DNA of 64,000 nt from Enteractinococcus fodinae (lineage in GTDB: Bacteria > Actinomycetota > Actinomycetes > Actinomycetales > Micrococcaceae). The notes under the pieces are model-generated. The model made no database searches. It saw only the letters and a list, made by a program, of their open reading frames with translations, and was not told the origin of the DNA. The DNA lies in NCBI RefSeq assembly GCF_031458395.1, contig NZ_JAVDYJ010000001.1, positions 1,612,001-1,676,000 on the forward strand, read 5' to 3'. Position numbers and translations under genes: made by a program. Below are positions 8,313 to 16,440 of the stretch, piece after piece; within the stretch, counting starts at the first letter, position 1, and every line of letters starts with the position of its first letter.

Positions 8313-9791
8313 TCAGTCTTGCTCGCGTGTTTGTCTCAATGAGGTTGACGGCCGAAATGTGGTGACCGTCTCCATGTGGTATGTGTCAGGGAACAGATCG
8401 TAGATGGTTGATTGCTCAATCTCCCAGCCGTGTTCCACCAACCATTTCGTATCCCGAGCAAGGGAGGCGGGGTCACATGAAACATACACAATTTTCTCTG
8501 CGGCCAACTGATGGATTCTGGTGATTGTCGCTCGACCGGCTCCTGCGCGCGGCGGGTCAAGCACCACCGCATCGACTGGGCGGTCATCGAGTCCACCCTG
8601 CTCAATGGGGGCGTCTGGGCGCTGCAACCAGGAACCGATGATTCTATCTGTCAGGCCGTTGATCACATAAGCATGCTTATGTTCCCGTAAATTCTTACGG
8701 GCGTCTCGAGAGGCACCCGGAGACGCCTCAACCGACAACACTGCACCTTGGTCACCGACGGCATCGGCGATAAATTTCGAAAACAGGCCAGCCCCGGCGT
8801 AGAGATCAGCAATGACCTGACCGGGTGCCAGCTGGAGTTCTTGCATCACAGCATTAACAAGGGTTGCTGGTGCATCGCGGTGAACCTGCCAGAACCCGTC
8901 GCCAGAGATGCGGAAGGTGTGGGTACCGTAGCGTTCGGTCTCGACCACTTCGCGCAACCACGTGCGACCACGGAGTCGGATCATTTCCAATGGGCCAAAT
9001 TGTTTGGTGCGCAAACCTACAACCACGGAAACTTTCGACGGTAAGTGGATCATGCGCTTGCGCCACTGGGCAATGTGGTGTTCAAGCTGTTTTTTATTTG
9101 CCGCCACCGAGTCTAGTGGGAAGATCACCACAAGGACTTCCTCGCCGTGGGAGGGTGTTGCTACCTCGACACGTCCGGCTCCAGTGAAATCAATGTCCCA
9201 GAGCTGTAAAGCATCCAACTGACGAACCCCCAGAGGAATGTTTCGCACCGGCACGACCGTAGCCGAGCGGTGGACATTCATGGCCAGCCGGCCAGTAGCG
9301 GTTACAGAGAAGGCGTTTCTCGTGCGCCAGTGCAATCCGGTAGGTTCATCTTCTGCAATACCGACAACCGGCGCTTCGACGTTGAGCTGACCAATCCGTG
9401 CCATAGTGTCACGAAATACCTGGGCTTTGAGACGCCGCTGGTGCTCAAGAGTGATGTGACCAAACTCTGCGCCGCCAACTGGAAACCGGCCAGAGGCATG
9501 AGCCCGGATGGAGTCTGCGAGTTTCCACTGATGCGAGCGTCGAAATTCTGAGGGTCGGACTACCGAGACGGTGTCAGCGCGCCAGAACCGGGCATCTTCT
9601 CCGCCAGCGGTCACCGCAGCGTTAACGATTTCTCCCGGAATGGCATGCCGAACGAACACGACTCTACCGTCGTGGCGTGCGACGCAGTGACCGCCATGAG
9701 CCATCGCGCCCACTTCCAACGTGAGGATCTGGCCAGCATCTTTATCATGGGCGGCCAGATGCGCGGCAGTCTGAGAACCTGTGCTTGTCAT
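8313..9791 (-). CDS. TRAM-domain class I RNA (uracil-C5-type) methyltransferase
   Basis: A 492-residue RNA methyltransferase of the TrmA/RlmD superfamily, expected to methylate uridine in tRNA or rRNA with S-adenosylmethionine. A TRAM beta-barrel is seen at residues 22-80 (LTLEVGAMAHGGHCVARHDGRVVFVRHAIPG type). The SAM motif is DLYAGAGLFSKF, motif IV is LDPPRAGAGRATI, and the catalytic cysteine is Cys439 in YVSCDPASL. The N-terminal four-cysteine Fe-S site of RlmD is not apparent, as is usual for actinobacterial members. Target position unknown. In other actinobacteria this gene neighbours an APC permease and TrkA genes, which are missing here. Confidence 0.92.
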   Translation of the reverse strand: MTSTGSQTAAHLAAHDKDAGQILTLEVGAMAHGGHCVARHDGRVVFVRHAIPGEIVNAAVTAGGEDARFWRADTVSVVRPSEFRRSHQWKLADSIRAHASGRFPVGGAEFGHITLEHQRRLKAQVFRDTMARIGQLNVEAPVVGIAEDEPTGLHWRTRNAFSVTATGRLAMNVHRSATVVPVRNIPLGVRQLDALQLWDIDFTGAGRVEVATPSHGEEVLVVIFPLDSVAANKKQLEHHIAQWRKRMIHLPSKVSVVVGLRTKQFGPLEMIRLRGRTWLREVVETERYGTHTFRISGDGFWQVHRDAPATLVNAVMQELQLAPGQVIADLYAGAGLFSKFIADAVGDQGAVLSVEASPGASRDARKNLREHKHAYVINGLTDRIIGSWLQRPDAPIEQGGLDDRPVDAVVLDPPRAGAGRATITRIHQLAAEKIVYVSCDPASLARDTKWLVEHGWEIEQSTIYDLFPDTYHMETVTTFRPSTSLRQTREQD

Positions 9792-9935
9792 TGATCGGCC
9801 TGCTTCAAAATTGTGTTGTGTGTGGTTTATGGGGTGAACTCGGCAAGCCGAATTTCACGTGCTTTTCATTTAGCGCTGTTCCCTCCACCATAGTATCGGT
9901 TTGGCGTGTGTGATGTATCACCGTGAAGGTCGCGG

Positions 9936-10697
9936 TCATATCTTTGGAGCGACTCCGCTCCCACTTGCAGAATCGTCACTACCACCTGTGTCATCATGTG
10001 TCATCTGCTGGTGCGCGGCAGGTCTCGACACAAGCCAACCAAACCACAACACCAATGCATACAGTGGCACACCCATCACGAGCCGAGCGGTACCCAGAGC
10101 CACTACATCGTTGGCCCAGTACATAGGCAACTGCACGATGAGCCGAGAAACAAAGACGAGAACCATTAACAAGGTGGCGATCTGATATTTGCGGCGTCGG
10201 ACGGGGTTCTTCTGCCAAGTGATCCCCTCACCGCGAATCCAGCCATATACGAGGCCCATAATGGGCCACTTGACGGCCATCGACAGGGCGAATGCGGCGC
10301 CATATGCGGCGGAAACGTAAAAGCCGATGACGTAATAGCCGCGAGCATCGCCTTGCAGCAGGGCCACCGCAGCTGAGATCGCCACCCCGAACACTCCGGC
10401 AAGCGCCTGCGTAAGAGGCTGTCGTTGCACTAATCGCACCAGGCTGGCGATCGCGGCGAGCCCCACAGCGAGGATTGCCGACCAGACTACGTCCGATGTG
10501 CTGATAAATGTTACTAAGAAAACCAGCGCTGGAACGGTTGCTTCCGCAATCCCGCGTACTCCCCCGACGGAGGCTAGAAGGTCTAGTTGACCATTCTGAG
10601 TGACCGCAGCGCGACCAGCTAGCCGCTGAGCAACATGTTCTATCTGCTCTTGATTCTCAGTGGGCTCGTCTTCGGCCTTGCGCATTGTGGGTCTCAA
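9936..10697 (-). CDS. DUF3159 integral membrane protein
   Basis: A 253-residue polytopic membrane protein of the actinobacterial DUF3159 family. It has an acidic N-terminal tail, then about six hydrophobic segments beginning near residue 45 (ATVPALVFLVTFISTSDVVWSAILAVGLAAIASLVRL type) and ending with VLWFGWLVSRP. The family motif RGEGITWQKNPVRRRKYQIAT is clear. No function is established. It is co-oriented with DUF3710 and dut, with gaps of 38 and 42 bases, and likely forms one operon with them (dut-DUF3710-DUF3159), an arrangement seen widely in actinobacteria. Confidence 0.85.
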   Translation of the reverse strand: MRPTMRKAEDEPTENQEQIEHVAQRLAGRAAVTQNGQLDLLASVGGVRGIAEATVPALVFLVTFISTSDVVWSAILAVGLAAIASLVRLVQRQPLTQALAGVFGVAISAAVALLQGDARGYYVIGFYVSAAYGAAFALSMAVKWPIMGLVYGWIRGEGITWQKNPVRRRKYQIATLLMVLVFVSRLIVQLPMYWANDVVALGTARLVMGVPLYALVLWFGWLVSRPAAHQQMTHDDTGGSDDSASGSGVAPKI

Positions 10698-10735
10698 TTC
10701 CGGTGTGTCTTCTGCTGCGGGTTTCCTGACGGCTC

Positions 10736-11440
10736 CTATTGATTAGCGTCTTGTTGTTTCGCTTGTTCGCGCCGGCGGGCTGCTGCTTCACGCATGGCCG
10801 CAAGTACATTTTCTGGCGGAGTTAACTCCAGCATTTGGCGTGCTGGAAGTGGGCGGTCCCCTCGGTCGATGACGGTATCTTTCAGGATGTCGTACAGGAT
10901 CACAGCTTCGTCTTTTTTCAAGGCTGCTTTCCCCATGATCATCGCTCGGATCATCCAGCGAGGACCATCAATCCCAAGAAACCGAGCGGGTCGTTCACCT
11001 TGTCGACCATCCGGCAGTTTCGCAGGGATTCGAATCAGTAATTCTTTGCCAAATTCACCGTCTTCGAGCGTGACTTTAGCGCCCTTCGCGTTTCTGTTCT
11101 GTTCAAACATCTCTTGGCGGATTTCGTCCCACTGACCGCCAGAACGCGGCGCAGCAAATGCCTGAATTTGTAAGGTCGAGTTTTCATGGACGGCAGAAAC
11201 GGCGAATACCTTCTGGTTAGCTTGCTCCTGCTCGAGTCGATAAGACACATTCTTGCGCAGCGGTACTTTCACGGCACCCAAGTCCATGTAACCTTTACTA
11301 AAGTCTTTCGTGTCGACTTCGGTGATATCAAACGGTCCGTCAGGGCGAGTATCACCTACCGGAGCGTCGTCATCTTCCCGTAGGTGTTCAGGCAACACCA
11401 CAGTCTCGGCTTGCACATGTCTGTTGCGACCAAAAAGCAT
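10736..11440 (-). CDS. DUF3710 domain-containing protein
   Basis: A 234-residue soluble protein of the DUF3710 family, of unknown function. Typical segments are GPFDITEVDTKDFSKGYMDLGAVKVP near the N-terminus, then RSGGQWDEIR and the C-terminal LPARQMLELTPPENV. The N-terminus MLFGRNRH and the Arg/Gln-rich C-terminal tail (AAARRREQAKQQ) are also usual. It is the middle gene of the probable dut-DUF3710-DUF3159 operon. Confidence 0.88.
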   Translation of the reverse strand: MLFGRNRHVQAETVVLPEHLREDDDAPVGDTRPDGPFDITEVDTKDFSKGYMDLGAVKVPLRKNVSYRLEQEQANQKVFAVSAVHENSTLQIQAFAAPRSGGQWDEIRQEMFEQNRNAKGAKVTLEDGEFGKELLIRIPAKLPDGRQGERPARFLGIDGPRWMIRAMIMGKAALKKDEAVILYDILKDTVIDRGDRPLPARQMLELTPPENVLAAMREAAARRREQAKQQDANQ

Positions 11441-11482
11441 CGTAGCGCAATCTCCTTTAAGTTCTTTTGACCGTACCGCAGG

Positions 11483-12004
11483 TTAGCGACCCGAGACAAA
11501 GCCTCCGGTAGACCCGAAGCCAGCATCCCGGCGTGCCGAGTCAGGAAGTTCATCGACCACTGTAAACGTTGCTTGGTACACCGGTTGGATTACGAGTTGA
11601 GCAATACGTTCACCGCGTTGCAAGTAAATGGTCTCGGTCGGGTCGAGATTGATCAGGGGGACCTTAATCTCGCCTCGGTATCCTGCATCTATCGTACCTG
11701 GAGCATTGACCACGCTCAGCCCCGCCCGGACAGCTAACCCAGATCGTGGGTGAATAAAACCGGCGTACCCGGTGGGTATTGCCATAGCTATCCCGGTGGG
11801 GACCAGCTCACGTTGTCCCGGCTTTAATTCCACGTCTTTAGTGGTGGACAAATCAGCACCAGCATCACCTGGCAACGCATACTGTGGTGGAGCGATTCCG
11901 TCATCCAGTACTTTAAGCTCGATGCGGAGCTGATGCGGTGATTCGAGATGATCATAGGTCATCGGTGCACCTAGCGCTTTCTTCTGACTACCGGGCATTA
12001 CCAT
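11483..12004 (-). CDS. dut: dUTP diphosphatase Dut
   Basis: Hydrolyses dUTP to dUMP and pyrophosphate, keeping uracil out of DNA and feeding dTMP synthesis. All five trimeric dUTPase motifs are present: PGDAGADL (I), HPRSGLAV (II), [19 protein letters not shown] (III), [10 protein letters not shown] (IV) and the C-terminal arm GFGSTGGF (V). The frame opens at 12004 (173 residues). A second ATG at 11962 has AGGTG five bases upstream and gives a 159-residue protein closer to the family's usual length, so 11962 may be the true start. First gene of a probable operon with DUF3710 and DUF3159, divergent from DUF3093. Confidence 0.96.
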   Translation of the reverse strand: MVMPGSQKKALGAPMTYDHLESPHQLRIELKVLDDGIAPPQYALPGDAGADLSTTKDVELKPGQRELVPTGIAMAIPTGYAGFIHPRSGLAVRAGLSVVNAPGTIDAGYRGEIKVPLINLDPTETIYLQRGERIAQLVIQPVYQATFTVVDELPDSARRDAGFGSTGGFVSGR

Positions 12005-12081
12005 CGGCTCACATTCTAGCCATCAGGAATGGCTCATTCTGAAATGGCAAGCAATTCAGCCCAAGCTGTAAGCTGGAGGGT

Positions 12082-12669
12082 ATGACAGAAAATGCTGACA
12101 AGCGAACTGGGCCGGGCGGCTCCTCAATCATTTACCATGAGACTCTGCGTCCAACATGGTCGATGTGGTTACTGGTGATCATTGCGGCTGTCCTCGGCTG
12201 GCTAACGCTAGCACCACTGAGTACAGGTTGGGGCATCGCTTCTGGAATCCTGGTGGCGGCCGTGGCCGTCTTCGCCCTCCTGGCATCCCGAAGTGATATC
12301 ACCGTCACGTCAACCCATTTGCAAGTCGGCCGCGCCACGATCGAACGGGAGCACGTCGGCGAGGTTACCGGTTATGTGGGAGATGCAGCGTTCCAACAGC
12401 GTGGACAGAAGCTTCATGGCTTGGCATATCTGCACCTGCGCAGCTGGATTAAGCCTGTGGTGCGTATTCAGATTGAAGACCGCCAGGATCGTACGCCGTA
12501 TTGGCTCACCTCAACTGCCCGCCCTGAAGAGCTCGTGGCCGTGCTGGGTGGCACCATGCATGTCGAGGATCAATCGGAAGACCTCCACGAGGAGGACATT
12601 CCGCAGTGGCTTATCGATGCCGAGCGTGCTCAATTAGAAGCCGAGCGCGCTGACGAGCAGCAGAAGTAG
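12082..12669 (+). CDS. DUF3093 membrane protein
   Basis: A 195-residue protein with two closely spaced N-terminal transmembrane helices (MWLLVIIAAVLGWLTLAPL and GIASGILVAAVAVFALLA, about residues 30-70), then a soluble domain with TSTHLQVGRATIEREHVGEV and PYWLTSTARPEELVAVL. This matches the actinobacterial DUF3093 family, which has no defined function. The acidic C-terminal tail after residue 165 is outside the family domain. It stands divergent to dut, as in mycobacteria, and convergent with DUF4193 across a strong terminator. Confidence 0.85.
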   Translation: MTENADKRTGPGGSSIIYHETLRPTWSMWLLVIIAAVLGWLTLAPLSTGWGIASGILVAAVAVFALLASRSDITVTSTHLQVGRATIEREHVGEVTGYVGDAAFQQRGQKLHGLAYLHLRSWIKPVVRIQIEDRQDRTPYWLTSTARPEELVAVLGGTMHVEDQSEDLHEEDIPQWLIDAERAQLEAERADEQQK

Positions 12670-12689
12670 TGTCGATAGGCTTTTAACAC

Positions 12690-12731
12690 TCAAAGGGGCG
12701 ACCGTGGTGACACACGGGATCGCCCCTTTGA
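12690..12731. terminator. bidirectional terminator between DUF3093 and DUF4193
   Basis: A perfect 12-bp stem TCAAAGGGGCGA / TCGCCCCTTTGA encloses an inner CCGTG / CACGG pairing. It sits between two convergent genes, with a T-run (TTTT at 12681-12684) on the minus-strand exit side. Confidence 0.8.
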
Positions 12732-12776
12732 AGTTCTGAAGCTTAGATACGTCTAGTGCTGTGCACTGAGGCAGTA

Positions 12777-13076
12777 TTAACCTTCGCAGTCAGTGCAGTA
12801 GAGCATACCGTCTTCTTCAAGCGCAACCTGAGAGCGGTGGCGCACCAGGAAGCAGGAAGAACAGGTGAACTCATCCGACTGGGCCGGCAAGACGGTGACT
12901 TGCAGTTCCTCGTCTGAGAGGTCAGCGCCGGGCAGCTCAAAGCCTTCTGCTGCTTCGGCTTCGTCTTCGTCGACAACAGCAGATTGCGTATCAGTTCTGC
13001 GTGCCTGTAGCTCCTCAATCGAGTCCTCGCGAAGCTCTTCGTCGTTCTTGCGGGGGGCGTCGTAGTCCGTAGCCAT
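12777..13076 (-). CDS. DUF4193 zinc-finger-like protein
   Basis: A 99-residue acidic protein of the DUF4193 family. The C-terminal half has two cysteine pairs, CSSC and CTDC, separated by FLVRHRSQVALEEDGMLY, consistent with a small zinc ribbon. The N-terminal half starts MATDYDAPRKNDEE and continues with very acidic, repetitive sequence. The family is widespread in actinobacteria and undefined. It lies next to DUF3093, as in Mycobacterium, and is divergent from sepH. Confidence 0.88.
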   Translation of the reverse strand: MATDYDAPRKNDEELREDSIEELQARRTDTQSAVVDEDEAEAAEGFELPGADLSDEELQVTVLPAQSDEFTCSSCFLVRHRSQVALEEDGMLYCTDCEG

Positions 13077-13374
13077 GAATCTCGCATTCGGTTAGGTTTC
13101 ACATCAGGTTTTGATGCATTCATTCAGATGGTGCTCTACGTTGTATCACGAAGGAAGACACCTGTGAGCCAGATTCACCCTGGGCGGATTGTGGCTCATG
13201 TTTTCGAGGTGATCTAACCTTATTGGAGACGACTTTGCAAATCGAGATCTCAGTGCATTGCACTCGCGGTGAATTTGCCCTCTCAAATGGGCGCCACACC
13301 GGGGTACTTCCCTGTTTTCCCGCGGGTTACATGGCAGAGTTCATACAGAAGTAGTATATATTCGGAGGCCTTGC
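13077..13374. other. intergenic region between divergent DUF4193 and sepH
   Basis: No gene is supported here. The region must hold promoters for both flanking genes. Visible structure: an inverted repeat TGAGCCA (13165-13171) / TGGCTCA (13192-13198), and a 13-bp palindrome AGTGCA-T-TGCACT at 13252-13264. An AT-rich stretch, AGTAGTATATATT, lies just upstream of the sepH Shine-Dalgarno sequence GGAGG and could contain its -10 element. No regulator can be assigned. Confidence 0.5.
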
Positions 13375-14631
13375 ATGGGTTCATCATTTAAGCACGATCC
13401 CGCTCGTCGGCTTCGGCTCGTGGGAGTCGCTGACAGCGCGGACGAGCTCGTCCTGTCGAATGGTGATGGTGAAGAGTTTTATTTACCTATCACCGATGCG
13501 TTACGCAATGCCGCAACCCGTCCAATTGGTCGCCCTTCGGCCGCGGCTGCCGACGAAGCCGCCAAAGAGCTCTCACCGCGTGAAATCCAGGCCATGTTGC
13601 GTGCTGGAGTCACTGTGGACCAACTTGCCGAACGGTTCGACACTGAGCGCGCGAGTCTCGAAGTGTATGCCACACCAATCATTGCCGAACGGGATTGGAT
13701 TGCGCGTCAGGCACAGGAATTAGAGGTTGCTGCCCCGCAGCTTGGCAATCAGGCCTACGAGGCGGTCTTCGGAGATGAGCCAGCACTGTTAGGTGAGATG
13801 GTGAATCACCGGTTGGAAGCGATGGGCCTGGATCCAGACACCGTGGAATGGGACGCATGGCGCGAAGAGAATTCCGATGTGTGGACAGTCTCAGCCAACT
13901 TCTCGGTCGAAGGACTGGGAGATTCATCCATCGGTGATCCTCCCCCAGCCTTGTGGAGTTATAAGCAACAATCCAAGCATTTAGAGAATTCGAATCGCTG
14001 GGCTCAGGTGCTCAGCGAATTCGGCCCAGCCGACTCTCCTGTGACTTCGACATCCCCGCGGAGTTTTCTTTCCTCGGTAGCGGATGCGCCCTTTGATGTC
14101 GAATCTGAAACAGACGGTTCGTCTCGTGTGCCGTACCAGCCCAACGAATCGCACGAAGAGTTGCTAGATGTGCTACACGCTCGCCGTGGTCAACGACTCG
14201 GGGTGGATGAAGAGTCTGATGATGAATTAGCTGCGATGATCACTCGTGAAGAAGAGCCAAGTCTCCCCCAACGACCCAAACTTGTGGTTTCAGAAGATAC
14301 TGAACTCGAGACTGCTGAACAACCCGAGTCGGAAATCGTCAATGTCACGACCGAAGTCGAGGTCGCATGGTCTGATGATGAAGCTGAAGATCCAGCTGAC
14401 TGGGACGGACGCGAAGTCGTAGCCGGCGAAGTGCAGCCGACTGACTACGATGAGGGCACCGCTCCTGAACCAGCTGCGGATCAGCCGTCAGGACACTCCC
14501 CGGCCTATGACGATACTGCAGAATCAGATCCTGATGAGGCCGAGAAAAAATCTGAGCCAAGCCGGTCAAGAAAACGGCCTACGGTCCCGAGCTGGGATGA
14601 AATTATTTTCGGGACCCGAAAAGATAAGTAG
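13375..14631 (+). CDS. sepH: septation protein SepH
   Basis: SepH-type actinobacterial cell-division protein (DUF3071), known to help FtsZ assembly at the division site. The N-terminal domain (residues 1-180) shows LRLVGVADSADELVLSNGDGEEFYLPITDALR, followed by the helix-turn-helix-like LSPREIQAMLRAGVTVDQLAERF and VYATPIIAERDWIARQAQ. The rest is a long, acidic and probably disordered linker, ending in a basic patch and PSWDEIIFGTRKD, a conserved C-terminal signature. GGAGG lies six bases before the ATG. It is convergent with the phosphodiesterase gene. Confidence 0.92.
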   Translation: MGSSFKHDPARRLRLVGVADSADELVLSNGDGEEFYLPITDALRNAATRPIGRPSAAAADEAAKELSPREIQAMLRAGVTVDQLAERFDTERASLEVYATPIIAERDWIARQAQELEVAAPQLGNQAYEAVFGDEPALLGEMVNHRLEAMGLDPDTVEWDAWREENSDVWTVSANFSVEGLGDSSIGDPPPALWSYKQQSKHLENSNRWAQVLSEFGPADSPVTSTSPRSFLSSVADAPFDVESETDGSSRVPYQPNESHEELLDVLHARRGQRLGVDEESDDELAAMITREEEPSLPQRPKLVVSEDTELETAEQPESEIVNVTTEVEVAWSDDEAEDPADWDGREVVAGEVQPTDYDEGTAPEPAADQPSGHSPAYDDTAESDPDEAEKKSEPSRSRKRPTVPSWDEIIFGTRKDK

Positions 14632-14658
14632 AACGCCTCGTTGACTTTGTTCGGAGCC

Positions 14659-15831
14659 TTATTCAGGTGTGCGAATAAGCAACCAGGGGATGCGTACCTC
14701 AGCCGGTGTTGGCGCGCCATGATGCCCGACCATGCCGAAACTCTGGGGCGCGGCCCGTCGACTGTCATAAAGCGCAATCGGGGCAAAACCGGCCACTAGG
14801 ACATCACCGATCCGTGGAAGGACCCTGCCGTTTACGCGACCGAACCATCCGGCTTCCACCGCCTGCTGGCGGGTTACTACCCAAGCTTGATCACCGAATC
14901 GTTGCCGCCATGCCTCGAGGGTCTGATCGCGCTGAGACTCAGTGGCCTCCGATGCGAAATGCAGCTGCACCATTCGTGGCTCACCTGCTGTATGAGCGAT
15001 GTGCCTCACCAATTCTTCCTCATGGCCGAAGTCGATCCGGTCTTCCTGGTGGACAGTGATCATGCCGTGGTCTCCAGTCACAGCAGCTACTGTGCCCTCG
15101 GGTAGTTTTCGTACCATCCGACGCGCTTGAGCATCGAGCTCTTCTAGTACTTCCAACCACTCATCAGACCCGGGCCCGTACTGATGGCCCACTTTGTCCA
15201 GTTCATTGGCGTATAAGTAGATCAACTTACCGGGGTGCTGCGCTTCGTGTGCTGCTTGAGCGAACCGGGCTGTGAGTGTTTCGTGGCCAATGAAGCGGGG
15301 CCCTTGTAGGGCTGCCCGTGTCAGAGCGGACTCTTCAAACGCCGGTAACGAAACCGTGACGGGTTCGATGTCATGGACACCTGCTAAACGCTGCTCGTTG
15401 AGCTGCTGGAATATCGTGGGGGCTGGCTGCCATGTTTGGGGATCAGTGCGCTCATCCCAACCTCCGAGCTGATTGATGACGGTGTCCCGGTCCGGATCGT
15501 ATACGTCGTATCCGACGAGCCCATGTTCACCCGGTGATAAGCCGGTGCCCAGAGATGACAACGCTGCCGCTGTGGTTGAAGGGTAGATCGTGGAGAGCTC
15601 GGTTTGAGCCTCGGTCTGTTGCTTCAACGCTTTCCGAAGAAACGGTGCATGGGCTGAATATTGTTCGAGCTGCTCAAGCCCTAAACCATCCACGAGCAGC
15701 AAGATCGCTGACCGAGCCCTCGGCAACTGCAACGTGTTGGGTAACGCCGCTCCGAGACTGGCAGCTAGAGATGGCAGAACATGGGTGAGATTACGCTCGG
15801 GATTGAATCCGGCCGGCAGTGCCCTCGTCAT
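14659..15831 (-). CDS. alkaline phosphatase superfamily protein (nucleotide pyrophosphatase/phosphodiesterase type)
   Basis: A 390-residue metal-dependent hydrolase of the alkaline phosphatase superfamily. The metal and nucleophile sites are visible: LLVDGLGLEQL (first Asp), IYPSTTAAALSSLGTG (Thr nucleophile), NELDKVGHQYGPGSDEW (Asp and His) and AVTGDHGMITVHQEDRIDF (Asp-His). No signal peptide is seen, so it is probably cytosolic. The substrate is unknown; nucleotide or phosphodiester hydrolysis is inferred from the family. Its start overlaps the end of the DUF5998 gene by four bases (ATGA), so they are translationally coupled, an arrangement conserved in related genera. Confidence 0.9.
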   Translation of the reverse strand: MTRALPAGFNPERNLTHVLPSLAASLGAALPNTLQLPRARSAILLLVDGLGLEQLEQYSAHAPFLRKALKQQTEAQTELSTIYPSTTAAALSSLGTGLSPGEHGLVGYDVYDPDRDTVINQLGGWDERTDPQTWQPAPTIFQQLNEQRLAGVHDIEPVTVSLPAFEESALTRAALQGPRFIGHETLTARFAQAAHEAQHPGKLIYLYANELDKVGHQYGPGSDEWLEVLEELDAQARRMVRKLPEGTVAAVTGDHGMITVHQEDRIDFGHEEELVRHIAHTAGEPRMVQLHFASEATESQRDQTLEAWRQRFGDQAWVVTRQQAVEAGWFGRVNGRVLPRIGDVLVAGFAPIALYDSRRAAPQSFGMVGHHGAPTPAEVRIPWLLIRTPE

Positions 15832-16415
15832 GATGCGTTATCTAAAATTGCGTCTCGGAGTCTGCGACTGAAAGCCAGTGCCTTATCGACCGCCTGTTGC
15901 CCGTCTGCTTTACCGGCAATCCGCAACACCAGGTCTTCAGCGACTCGGGTACCCATGTAGCCATGATCAGCGTCGCAGTCTGGGTCATCACACAAATTTG
16001 GAACGAATTCTAATCTGGCACCGCCGGCCCAGCTCAACACGAGCGTGACTTCAGACGGAGGCTGTCCAGGTTGATACTCCTGCGGGTGGTCGTATCCTGT
16101 GGTGACCACACACGAGCCAATTTTGGACAGCGGAATGATCTCGGTTGCCACCGATGCCCGCGCAGCGCCTTCGTCGAGCTCATCTTCGAGATCATTGAGG
16201 TGTAACGCCGCCAGCACATTGCCTTGAGCAAGAACCAAGACCGTGATGTGACGGTGCAAATCGTCGTAACCGAAGTGCGTTTCAACGTGCACATAGTGGC
16301 TCAGAATTTCACGTTCACCCAGCTGCTGGCCCATCACATTGGCCACAAGCTGAGGGTAGAATCCTGCACGCTGGATGTCCTGCGCCAAGTCTGTTGGCAG
16401 TACGGGATACGGCAT
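15828..16415 (-). CDS. DUF5998 family protein
   Basis: A 195-residue cytosolic protein of a conserved actinobacterial family (DUF5998), without known function. Recognisable stretches include the N-terminal PTDLAQDIQRAGFYPQLVANVM, then HVETHFGYDDLHRHITVLVLA and CDDPDCDADHGYMGTRVAEDLVLRIA near the C-terminus. The cysteines in LCDDPDC could bind a metal. It sits between the GNAT/acyl-CoA synthetase gene (25-base gap) and the phosphodiesterase gene (four-base overlap), so the three probably form one transcript. Confidence 0.85.
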   Translation of the reverse strand: MPYPVLPTDLAQDIQRAGFYPQLVANVMGQQLGEREILSHYVHVETHFGYDDLHRHITVLVLAQGNVLAALHLNDLEDELDEGAARASVATEIIPLSKIGSCVVTTGYDHPQEYQPGQPPSEVTLVLSWAGGARLEFVPNLCDDPDCDADHGYMGTRVAEDLVLRIAGKADGQQAVDKALAFSRRLRDAILDNAS

Positions 16416-16440
16416 GGGTATGTGTTTCGTCCTCTGGGGG

